In this document: positions 1 to 4,879 of the stretch, piece by piece
Numbering within the stretch: the first letter of the stretch is position 1
How the letters are laid out: each line of letters starts with the position of its first letter
NCBI GenBank assembly: GCA_009785015.1
Contig: WQXD01000241.1
Span: forward strand, 1-5,804
Origin: Oscillospiraceae bacterium
Lineage (GTDB): Bacteria > Bacillota_A > Clostridia > Oscillospirales > WRJC01
DNA length: 5,804 nucleotides
Direction of reading: 5' to 3'
The notes under the pieces: generated by a model
Seen by the model: the letters and a program-made list of their open reading frames with translations, nothing else
Told to the model about the DNA's origin: nothing
Database searches by the model: none
Made by a program: the position numbers and the translations under genes

Positions 1-1005
1 ATGAGCGACGAATGCGTATTCGCAGAGCTCGGCGAGCCGGGGGCTCCGTGGGGCCATACCCCCATAGAGCGCAGAATTGAATTAAACAAGCGCTACAACG
101 ACAAAGCGGAAAAAATCGTGGGGAAGCGGCTGCTGGGCGAGAGCTTCGCCCCGCCCGAAGCGGCGCTGCCCGCAGTCAGGCGGATCGGGGAGGTATTCGG
201 GGGCAGGTATATCTGGCAAAGCGAGACCGAATGGCTTGAAAGTGATATAAAGACGCCCCGAGCGCTCGAAGAACAATTGGATAAAATAGACAAAATGGAT
301 CTGCGCGGGTTTATACTGCCCGAAAACTGGGAAGAGCAGCGCAAAATAAAATTCGAAAAATACGGGACGCTGCCGGGCAGTTATCACGGCATACGCGGCC
401 CCGTCACCCTGGCGTGCTCTATATACGGCATAGAAAACCTGATATACCTGATAGAAGACGAGCCCGATCTGGCAAAACGCTTCTCGGACGCGATTGCGAA
501 GGTGACAATCGAAATGGCGGAGATCATGGACGGGGAGGCGCACAGGGAAAACTCTTACGGCTTCGGCTTCAATGACGACAATTGCTGTATGCTCAACGCC
601 GAAATGTACGAATTTTTCGGCGCACCGGTATTAGAGCGGGTTTTCGGGCGCTTTTGCCCCGAGGCGCGCCATTTCCGCTATCAGCATTCCGACAGCGCGA
701 TGGAACATCTGCTGCCTGTGCTGAGCAGGTTTGATTTTCACGGGGTGAATTTCGGCCCGAGCGTCACCATAGACAAAATCAGGAAGTATATGCCAAACAC
801 CCGGATAGACGGCTGCTTAGCCCCCTTCACCTTTATGAACAACGACCAAAGGCGGATCATATCCGAAGTGAAGCGCGACTGCGAAATGGCGAAGCTGTAC
901 GGCAGGGGCGTAAATATCGCCACTGCGGGCTCGATAAACAACGGCTCTTTGTTGGAGAGCATGAGAGCGGTGATGTGGGCCATATGCGAATATGGCAGAT
1001 ATTGA
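1..1005 (+). CDS. Uroporphyrinogen decarboxylase (URO-D)-like protein, possibly cut at the N-terminus
   Basis: The 334-residue product resembles the URO-D superfamily (HemE and MtaA/CmuA-type cobalamin methyltransferases). Visible family landmarks are GPVTLA at residues 133-138 followed by the helix with EDEPDLAKRF, the segment HGVNFGPSV at 247-255, and the C-terminal block ATAGSINNGS at 307-316 ending in YGRY, so the C-terminus is intact. It is unlikely to be true HemE: the usual N-terminal substrate-binding motif (PVWLMRQAGRY type) is not seen. The paralogous role (corrinoid or other methyl transfer) is inference, and no corrinoid protein gene is adjacent. The ATG is the very first base of the window, so no ribosome site can be seen and the true start may lie further upstream. 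The last 18 codons lie in a 57-bp sequence repeated perfectly 1.28 kb downstream. The gene originally converged on birA. Confidence 0.8.
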   Translation: MSDECVFAELGEPGAPWGHTPIERRIELNKRYNDKAEKIVGKRLLGESFAPPEAALPAVRRIGEVFGGRYIWQSETEWLESDIKTPRALEEQLDKIDKMDLRGFILPENWEEQRKIKFEKYGTLPGSYHGIRGPVTLACSIYGIENLIYLIEDEPDLAKRFSDAIAKVTIEMAEIMDGEAHRENSYGFGFNDDNCCMLNAEMYEFFGAPVLERVFGRFCPEARHFRYQHSDSAMEHLLPVLSRFDFHGVNFGPSVTIDKIRKYMPNTRIDGCLAPFTFMNNDQRRIISEVKRDCEMAKLYGRGVNIATAGSINNGSLLESMRAVMWAICEYGRY

Positions 1006-1015
1006 ATCTAAATCT
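950..1015 (+). repeat. Direct repeat, left copy (URO-D 3' end plus birA terminal bases)
   Basis: Bases 950-1006 are identical to 2228-2284 (57 of 57). After a 2-bp indel, the nine bases at 1007-1015 match 2287-2295. The repeat covers the last codons and stop of the URO-D gene. The nine trailing bases correspond to the final bases of birA read on the other strand. Inside it is a perfect 7-bp inverted repeat, GCCATAT/ATATGGC, around a GCGA loop (979-996). Together the two copies look like a target duplication or attL/attR-like pair around the inserted 1.2 kb. Confidence 0.9.
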
Positions 1016-1039
1016 AAGTACATATCCATTTTTACTTAG

Positions 1040-1181
1040 TGAATAGACCTCTTGAATAACTGTCATTGCGAGGCGACTTGTCGCCGTGGCAATCCAAAAA
1101 AACCGATATTCCGAGGTACTGGATTGCTTCGCTGCGCTCGCAATGACCCCGAATGTAGAGGTTATGCATGAAGTCTATTGA
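1040..1181. mobile_element. MITE-like element with imperfect terminal inverted repeats and TGA flanks
   Basis: The 18-bp ends at 1043-1060 and 1161-1178 are inverted repeats with 15 of 18 matches (starting ATAGAC, ending ATAAC). They are flanked on both sides by TGA (1040-1042, 1179-1181), a possible 3-bp target duplication. Inside is a second inverted pair: GTCATTGCGAG (1062-1072) against CTCGCAATGAC (1137-1147), and GCAATCCA (1089-1096) against TGGATTGC (1120-1127... read inward). The left half also has a tight hairpin, GGCGAC-TT-GTCGCC (1072-1085). Repeats of the CATTGCGAG...GCAATCC type are known dispersed intergenic repeats in many bacteria. A TNA target duplication would fit mobilisation by an IS5/IS1031-type transposase, but that link is inference. 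No protein is encoded. Confidence 0.65.
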
Positions 1182-1248
1182 TGATTACAAATGGGGTTTC
1201 AAAGAGATATTAGAAAAAATCGCATATAATTATTTAACCGAGGGATGA
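1168..1248 (+). CDS. Possible 26-residue ORF, function unknown
   Basis: An ATG inside the right end of the MITE-like element opens 26 codons ending at TGA (1246-1248), four bases before the start of the next gene. AGAGG (1157-1161) could serve as its ribosome site at a plausible distance. The peptide contains KWGFKEILEKIAYNYL, amphipathic-helix-like and with no family I recognise. It could be a leader peptide coupled to the downstream gene, or the tail of a gene whose front was replaced by the MITE (the frame is closed upstream by TAG at 1156-1158). It may also be chance, since a candidate -10 box lies within it. Confidence 0.2.
   Translation: MKSIDDYKWGFKEILEKIAYNYLTEG
1225..1245 (+). promoter_or_regulatory. 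Candidate -10 box and ribosome binding site for the AlbA_2-type gene
   Basis: A perfect TATAAT sits at 1225-1230 and a purine-rich GAGGGA at 1240-1245, seven bases before the ATG at 1253. No convincing -35 box is found 16-18 bp upstream (AAGAGA region), so the promoter is weakly supported; the ribosome site is good and fixes the start. Confidence 0.35.
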
Positions 1249-1252
1249 AATT

Positions 1253-2158
1253 ATGCAAAGCGAATCGAACCGGATTGAATACAAAGAGATTTTAAACGAC
1301 AAATTGGAGCGTTCAGTTATTTCTTTTCTCAACAGCCAGGCAGGGGGCAGACTTTATATCGGCGTCAATGACGAGGGCGTAGCAGTCGGAATCGAAAATA
1401 TCGACGATACGCAAAAAAGAATCATCGACCGGATCAAAAACAACATTCAAACCAATACGCTCGGACTGTTTGACGTGATAGTTGAGGAATACGGGTATTG
1501 CAGCTTAATCAAGGCAATGGATAAAATTTTGGATCGAATGATCGTCGAAAACAAGACTTTCGCCAAAATAACCGAAAAGCAGCGGATCGAAAAAAATCTG
1601 GTCGACAAAACCGCTTTAAGAGAGTTTATCATCAACGCGTTCGCGCACAACGATTATTCAAACGGCGACACGCCGATTTTTGAGATTTTTTCTGACCGGA
1701 TCAGCATCACATCATATGGCGGATTGGTCGAGGGATTAAGCCAGGACGAATTTTTCGAATGCTGCTCAAGGCCGCGAAACCGTGAAATAATGCGCATTTT
1801 CAAGGATTTAAAATATGTTGAGCAGCTTGGATCGGGTACGCGCCGAACATTCAAAGTTTACGACAACAGCATTTTCAAGTTCACGCCTAACTTTATGTTC
1901 GTCAATTTTCCTTTTAATATTGATGAACTTTATAGGGAACTTTATATGGAACCAGAAAAGTTCCCTATAAATGAAACGGGACAAAAAATCCTCGATTTAA
2001 TCCGGGAAAACAATCGAATAACCGGCTCGGAAATTGCCGATAAATTGAATATGACGCGCAGAAGCATTACGAAAAATATGAAAGCTCTGAAAGAAAACGG
2101 CATCATCAAAAGAATTGGCAGCAATAAATCAGGAACTTGGGAATTTACCGGCAAATAG
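1253..2158 (+). CDS. AlbA_2 / HATPase / winged-helix regulator-like protein with an apparent internal deletion
   Basis: The 301-residue product belongs to the large group of putative transcriptional regulators with an N-terminal AlbA_2 (Schlafen-like) domain and a HATPase_c_4 domain. AlbA_2 begins at residues 4-47 (ESNRIEYKE, then FLNSQAGGRLYIGVND). The ATPase-like part follows: ALREFIINAFAHNDY at 121-135 (N-box-like), SDRISITSYGGL at 147-158, and GSGTRR at 193-198. A C-terminal winged helix spans about 241-298 (ITGSEIADKLNMTRRSITKNM). As I know the family, GLFDVIVEE and EYGYCSLIKA are separated by roughly 100-150 residues; here they abut at residues 71-87, so the end of AlbA_2 and the linker to the ATPase part are missing in frame. 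The protein may be non-functional. The start is supported by GAGGGA. Lower G+C than the flanking genes and the repeat-bounded setting suggest horizontal origin. Confidence 0.8.
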   Translation: MQSESNRIEYKEILNDKLERSVISFLNSQAGGRLYIGVNDEGVAVGIENIDDTQKRIIDRIKNNIQTNTLGLFDVIVEEYGYCSLIKAMDKILDRMIVENKTFAKITEKQRIEKNLVDKTALREFIINAFAHNDYSNGDTPIFEIFSDRISITSYGGLVEGLSQDEFFECCSRPRNREIMRIFKDLKYVEQLGSGTRRTFKVYDNSIFKFTPNFMFVNFPFNIDELYRELYMEPEKFPINETGQKILDLIRENNRITGSEIADKLNMTRRSITKNMKALKENGIIKRIGSNKSGTWEFTGK

Positions 2159-2190
2159 GCGAAACAATCAAGCATTGGGAAAAAATCCAT

Positions 2191-2219
2191 TTGACAAAAA
2201 AATATATCCGGGGTACAAT
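2191..2219 (+). promoter_or_regulatory. Near-consensus sigma-70 promoter facing out of the inserted segment
   Basis: TTGACA (2191-2196) is a perfect -35 box, followed after exactly 17 bp by TACAAT (2214-2219), a five-of-six -10 box. Transcription would begin around 2226, at the right-hand direct repeat, and run into birA antisense. No sense gene follows on this strand before bioY at 3129, about 900 bp away. The boxes are seen directly; activity is inference. Confidence 0.6.
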
Positions 2220-2227
2220 AATATCAC

Positions 2228-2295
2228 TGTTGGAGAGCATGAGAGCGGTGATGTGGGCCATATGCGAATATGGCAGATATTGAAATTCTAAATCT
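2228..2295 (+). repeat. Direct repeat, right copy
   Basis: Bases 2228-2284 are identical to 950-1006. Two extra bases follow, then nine matching bases (2287-2295) that run into the stop codon region of birA (stop complement at 2288-2290). The GCGA-looped 7-bp hairpin recurs at 2257-2274. This copy is only a fragment of the URO-D reading frame (14 codons after its internal ATG at 2239) with no usable ribosome site, so it is not called as a gene. Confidence 0.9.
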
Positions 2296-3088
2296 TGACT
2301 GTGACTTCCCCGCTTGACAGCGGCAAAATTCGGCCGTCGTCTTTTTTTACGATCAAGCGGCCCGTTTCGTCGATATCGACGGCGAGGGCCTCATATGTCT
2401 CGTTTGAATTTGAGACCCATACCCTTTTGCCGAGCATGAAAAGGCGTTTTTTGTACTCGCCGAGCGTCTCTTTCTCGTCAATGTTTTCAAAATCCGCCAT
2501 GTGGTTTATAATCCCCGCGGCGAGCCTGTTTCTTGTCACGGCCGGCTCTTCCCCTTGGAAAACGGCCCCGGCGATATTTTTGAGCTCTTCGGGAAAATCC
2601 GATTCGTCTGCGGTGACATTGACCCCGATACCCACGACTGCCCGCTTTATGCCGCCGCTTTGGAAATCCGCGGCCGCTTCCGTCAAAATGCCGCATATTT
2701 TTTTGCCGTCTAAAAAAATATCGTTGACCCATTTGATCCGCGGCTCTTTTTTTGCCGCCTCCTCAATGGCCCTGCACACCGAGACGGCGGCGTACAAGGT
2801 GACAAGCGTCGGAGAGAGCGCCCGGGGGCGTACTATGAAACTCATGTATATCCCCCTATTGGGCGGCGAAAAAAAACTGCGGCCGTAGCGCCCCTTTCCG
2901 GCGCTCTGGCAGTCGGCTATGACAACAGTGCCGGGCTTTGCACCCGACGCGGCCAGTTCTTTCGCGGTTTTGTTGGTGGATTCCAAGGATATGTGGATAT
3001 TTATTTTTCCGGCCGTTTTTTTGTCCGATAAAAACGGGAGCATACCCGAAACGGATAAAATGTCGTCTTCGCGTTTTTTTGTACTCAT
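2288..3088 (-). CDS. birA: Biotin-[biotin carboxyl carrier protein] ligase, monofunctional
   Basis: This 266-residue cytoplasmic enzyme activates biotin with ATP to biotinyl-AMP and transfers it to the carrier lysine of biotin-dependent carboxylases. Motifs in order: SLESTN (34-39), the adenylate-binding loop GKGRYGR (64-70), KWVNDI (119-124, usually KWPNDI), GKKICGILTE (128-137) and VGIGVNV (152-158). The C-terminal SH3-like domain follows (about 220-266). The N-terminal winged helix of bifunctional BirA is absent: only about 30 residues precede the catalytic core, so it should not act as a biotin repressor itself. The ATG complement at 3086-3088 was chosen as it gives the natural core start; no strong ribosome site precedes it. 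It is divergent from bioY with 40 bp between. No clear promoter boxes or BirA-type operator were found there. Its stop codon region is contained in the direct repeat. Confidence 0.93.
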   Translation of the reverse strand: MSTKKREDDILSVSGMLPFLSDKKTAGKINIHISLESTNKTAKELAASGAKPGTVVIADCQSAGKGRYGRSFFSPPNRGIYMSFIVRPRALSPTLVTLYAAVSVCRAIEEAAKKEPRIKWVNDIFLDGKKICGILTEAAADFQSGGIKRAVVGIGVNVTADESDFPEELKNIAGAVFQGEEPAVTRNRLAAGIINHMADFENIDEKETLGEYKKRLFMLGKRVWVSNSNETYEALAVDIDETGRLIVKKDDGRILPLSSGEVTVKI

Positions 3089-3128
3089 ATATCACACAGC
3101 GTCATTATTTTTGGGATGTAATTTCAAT

Positions 3129-3665
3129 ATGGATAAAAGTAAATCGAAATTTTCGGTACGGGACCTCTGCCTTATCGGGATATTTACCGCAGTCATCGCG
3201 GTGGCGTCGCAGCTCGGCATCCCGATGCCCTACGGCGTACCCATGACATTGCAGACTTTGGTCATACCGCTCGCCGGGGTGGCCCTCGGCGCGAAAAACG
3301 GCGCCGCGTCCGCGCTGATCTATGTGGCCCTCGGCGCGGCGGGGGTTCCCGTTTTTGCGGGATATACGGGCGGTCTGGCGGTTGTCTTCGGGGTGACCGG
3401 CGGCTTTATTCTTTCATTTCCGGCAATGGCTTTCGCCGCCGGGATTGGGACAAAAAAAAACAAGGCGGTATGGCTGATACCGGGGCTCGCCGCCGGGGCG
3501 GCGTTCAATTATATCTGCGGAATGCTGTGGTTTGGCTTTGCGGCGGGCGTCGATCTGAAAACCGCTTTTACGGCCTGTGTTTTGCCTTTTATCCCGACAG
3601 CGGTGATAAAAATCGTTTTGGCCGCCGTACTTGGCAGCCAAATCAGGCGCGCGCTTAAAAAATGA
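3129..3665 (+). CDS. bioY: Biotin transporter BioY (ECF S-component)
   Basis: BioY is the membrane substrate-binding subunit of ECF-type biotin uptake. The 178-residue product has the usual BioY length and about six hydrophobic segments (roughly residues 12-30, 41-58, 60-76, 84-106, 113-134, 146-170). Family blocks are PYGVPMTLQTL (34-44), LAGVALGAKNGA (48-59), AGVPVFAGYTGG (71-82) and GVTGGFILSFP (88-98). The ATG at 3129 is chosen because upstream codons lie antisense to birA and the family begins here; GGGATG at 3113-3118 is a modest ribosome site. One oddity: near the C-terminus most BioY proteins read PGDxxK, whereas this one reads PTAVIK (156-161), replacing the aspartate with alanine. 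No ecfA or ecfT genes are present, so it probably uses a shared energising module encoded elsewhere. Its neighbour birA uses the imported biotin. Confidence 0.93.
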   Translation: MDKSKSKFSVRDLCLIGIFTAVIAVASQLGIPMPYGVPMTLQTLVIPLAGVALGAKNGAASALIYVALGAAGVPVFAGYTGGLAVVFGVTGGFILSFPAMAFAAGIGTKKNKAVWLIPGLAAGAAFNYICGMLWFGFAAGVDLKTAFTACVLPFIPTAVIKIVLAAVLGSQIRRALKK

Positions 3666-3673
3666 CACGCAAT

Positions 3674-3751
3674 TGGCCCGTCCTGCGGGACTTGAACCCG
3701 CAACCGCCGGAATCGGAATCCGGTACTCTATCCAAATTGAGCTAAGAACGG
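3674..3751 (-). tRNA. tRNA-Arg (anticodon CCG), CCA encoded
   Basis: Read on the minus strand, a full cloverleaf is visible. The acceptor stem is CCGTTCT with AGGACGG (one U-G pair). The D arm is GCTC...GAGT with GG in the loop. The anticodon stem CCGGA/TCCGG carries loop TTCCGAT, so the anticodon is CCG (reads CGG, arginine). The variable loop has five bases, and the T arm GCGGG-TTCAAGT-CCCGC is perfect. Discriminator G is followed by an encoded CCA (complement 3674-3676). The mature RNA without CCA is 75 nt. Its 3' end is 8 bp from the bioY stop, so the two converge. A run of T (complement of 3656-3662) lies about a dozen bases beyond the CCA, without a clear hairpin. Confidence 0.95.
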
Positions 3752-3763
3752 ACGACTGAGAAT

Positions 3764-3792
3764 ATTATACCACAGCTTTTACAAAAAAGCAA
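3764..3792 (-). promoter_or_regulatory. Promoter of the tRNA-Arg gene
   Basis: On the minus strand TTGCTT (complement of 3787-3792), a 17-bp spacer and a perfect TATAAT (complement of 3764-3769) precede the tRNA by 12 bp. TGG directly before the -10 makes it an extended -10 promoter. The AT-rich stretch further upstream could help both this and the argC promoter. Confidence 0.7.
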
Positions 3793-3841
3793 CATAAATA
3801 TATCTTATATCCTACATTTAAAATAATTATAGCCAAACATA

Positions 3842-3870
3842 TTGCATTATTATTCACTCCATGGTATAAT
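3842..3870 (+). promoter_or_regulatory. Promoter of the argCJ operon
   Basis: TTGCAT (3842-3847), a 17-bp spacer and a perfect TATAAT (3865-3870) with TGG before it (extended -10). Transcription would start near 3877, leaving a short leader with the ribosome site GGGAGGT (3893-3899) before the GTG start at 3905. It is back to back with the tRNA promoter in the same 153-bp gap. Confidence 0.75.
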
Positions 3871-3877
3871 AATGCAA
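3842..3877. promoter_or_regulatory. Putative ArgR/AhrC operator (paired ARG-box-like sites)
   Basis: A perfect 12-bp inverted repeat (3842-3853 and 3866-3877, 12-bp spacer) covers both the -35 and -10 boxes. The left arm, TGCATTATTATTCA (3843-3856), matches 12 of 14 bases of the ARG-box core TGAATAATTATTCA. The mirrored right site (3863-3876, other strand) matches 10 of 14. The centres are 20 bp apart, close to the roughly 21 bp of known ARG-box pairs. Arginine-dependent repression of argCJ is inferred. Confidence 0.6.
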
Positions 3878-3904
3878 ATAAGCGTTATTTTTGGGAGGTA
3901 AAAA

Positions 3905-4879
3905 GTGGCGAAATTCAAAATATTTGTAGACGGGAGAGAAGGCACCACGGGACTTGAGATCGACGGGCGGCTCGCAGGGCGGGACGATATCGAGATTTTG
4001 GCGATAGATCCGAAAAAAAGAAAAGACCCAAACGAGAAAAAAAAATATATGAACAGCGCCGATGTTGTTTTTTTGTGCCTGCCCGACGAAGCCGCCGTGG
4101 AATCCGCGGCGCTTGTCGACAACCCCGAAACCCGCGTGATAGATGCGAGCACTGCGCACAGGGTCGCCGACGGCTGGGTTTACGGGCTCCCGGAACTCAG
4201 CTCAGAGCACAGGCAAAACGTGCAAAAGGCGAAAAGGCTGTCAAACCCCGGCTGTTTTGCCACCGGATTTGCGGCGCTGATGTACCCGTTGGTAAAAGAA
4301 CATATAATTCCGGCGGCTTATCCCGTTTGCTGCCACTCGGTCACGGGTTACAGCGGCGGAGGCAGGCGGCTCATCGAAATGTTTGAATCCCGGGAAAACG
4401 AAAAAAAATGGAACAGCCCCTGTTTTTACGCGCTGAACCTGCGCCACAAGCACCTGCCCGAGATGCAAAAGCACAGCCGGCTCGAAAAAGCTCCCATATT
4501 CACCCCGATCATCGGAAAATACTACCGAGGGATGACGGTCGCGGTACCGCTGTGCTTGGATCAACCGGGCATAAAAGCAAACGCCGCTCAAATAAACGAA
4601 TTTTACAGGGACTATTATCACGGCGAAAATTTTGTGAAGGTGATGCCGTTTGGCATCCAGGGTGAATTTGAAGGGGGATATATGGACGCCGAAGGGTGCA
4701 ATTACACAAACAACTTGGAAATCATGACTTTCGGGGACGATGAGCAGCTTTTGCTGGCTGCGAGGTTGGACAATCTGGGCAAAGGGGCCTCCGGGGCGGC
4801 GGTCCAGAATATGAACATAATGCTCGGTATCGAGGAAACATACGGATTACTTACTATGAAAGGAATAGGCGAAAAGTGA
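3905..4879 (+). CDS. argC: N-acetyl-gamma-glutamyl-phosphate reductase (short, type 2-like form)
   Basis: ArgC reduces N-acetylglutamyl phosphate with NADPH to N-acetylglutamate semialdehyde, the third step of acetylated arginine synthesis. The 324-residue protein begins with the nucleotide-binding loop DGREGTTGL (9-17). It then shows VVFLCLPDEA (54-63), DASTAHR (80-86), the catalytic cysteine in SNPGCFATG (113-121, Cys117), HSVTGYSGGGR (144-154), HKHLPE (181-186, likely catalytic histidine) and RLDNLGKGASGAAVQN at 287-302. Its shortness (conventional ArgC is about 340-350) and the missing long N-terminal variable part fit the type 2 group, but that subgroup label is my judgement. Start GTG at 3905 is supported by GGGAGGT five bases upstream. 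Its TGA overlaps the argJ start (GTGA), so the two are co-transcribed and probably coupled. Confidence 0.95.
   Translation: MAKFKIFVDGREGTTGLEIDGRLAGRDDIEILAIDPKKRKDPNEKKKYMNSADVVFLCLPDEAAVESAALVDNPETRVIDASTAHRVADGWVYGLPELSSEHRQNVQKAKRLSNPGCFATGFAALMYPLVKEHIIPAAYPVCCHSVTGYSGGGRRLIEMFESRENEKKWNSPCFYALNLRHKHLPEMQKHSRLEKAPIFTPIIGKYYRGMTVAVPLCLDQPGIKANAAQINEFYRDYYHGENFVKVMPFGIQGEFEGGYMDAEGCNYTNNLEIMTFGDDEQLLLAARLDNLGKGASGAAVQNMNIMLGIEETYGLLTMKGIGEK

Larger units (their letters stand above)
1016..2227. mobile_element. Inserted 1.2-kb segment between 57-bp direct repeats (remnant element)
   Basis: This segment lies exactly between the two copies of the direct repeat and separates two genes whose 3' ends must once have adjoined. 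Its composition differs from the flanks: hand counts of 60-base lines give 37% G+C (1261-1320) and 45% (1681-1740), against 77% in the URO-D gene (121-180) and 68% in argJ (5281-5340). It holds a MITE-like element, an AlbA_2-type gene with an internal deletion, and an outward promoter near its right end. No integrase, transposase or relaxase is visible, so if it was mobile it is now a remnant or depended on factors elsewhere. A non-mobile origin, such as a repair-templated insertion, is possible. Confidence 0.55.

Noticed and set aside
1014..1039. Stem-loop CTAAGTA/TACTTAG after the URO-D gene as a terminator
   Set aside because: The stem is only 7 bp, AT-rich, with a 12-base loop and no T-run afterwards.
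1062..1147. CRISPR repeat or array
   Set aside because: There is a single inverted pair, not regularly spaced direct repeats, and no spacers or cas genes.
2239..2283. 14-codon ORF in the right repeat copy
   Set aside because: It is just the duplicated tail of the URO-D gene in the same frame, with its purine stretch too close to the ATG to act as a ribosome site.
2295..2888. 197-codon plus-strand frame opposite birA
   Set aside because: It is a shadow of birA. The promoter at 2191 does point towards it, but there is no ribosome site and no protein-family signal.
2919..3128. Extending bioY upstream to an earlier ATG
   Set aside because: The extra 70 residues lie antisense to birA and are not part of the BioY family; the product from 3129 has the normal length.
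3815..3835. Third ARG-box-like core (AATAATTAT at 3822-3830)
   Set aside because: Only the central nine AT bases match; the flanking TG and CA are absent, and such matches are expected by chance in this AT-rich gap.
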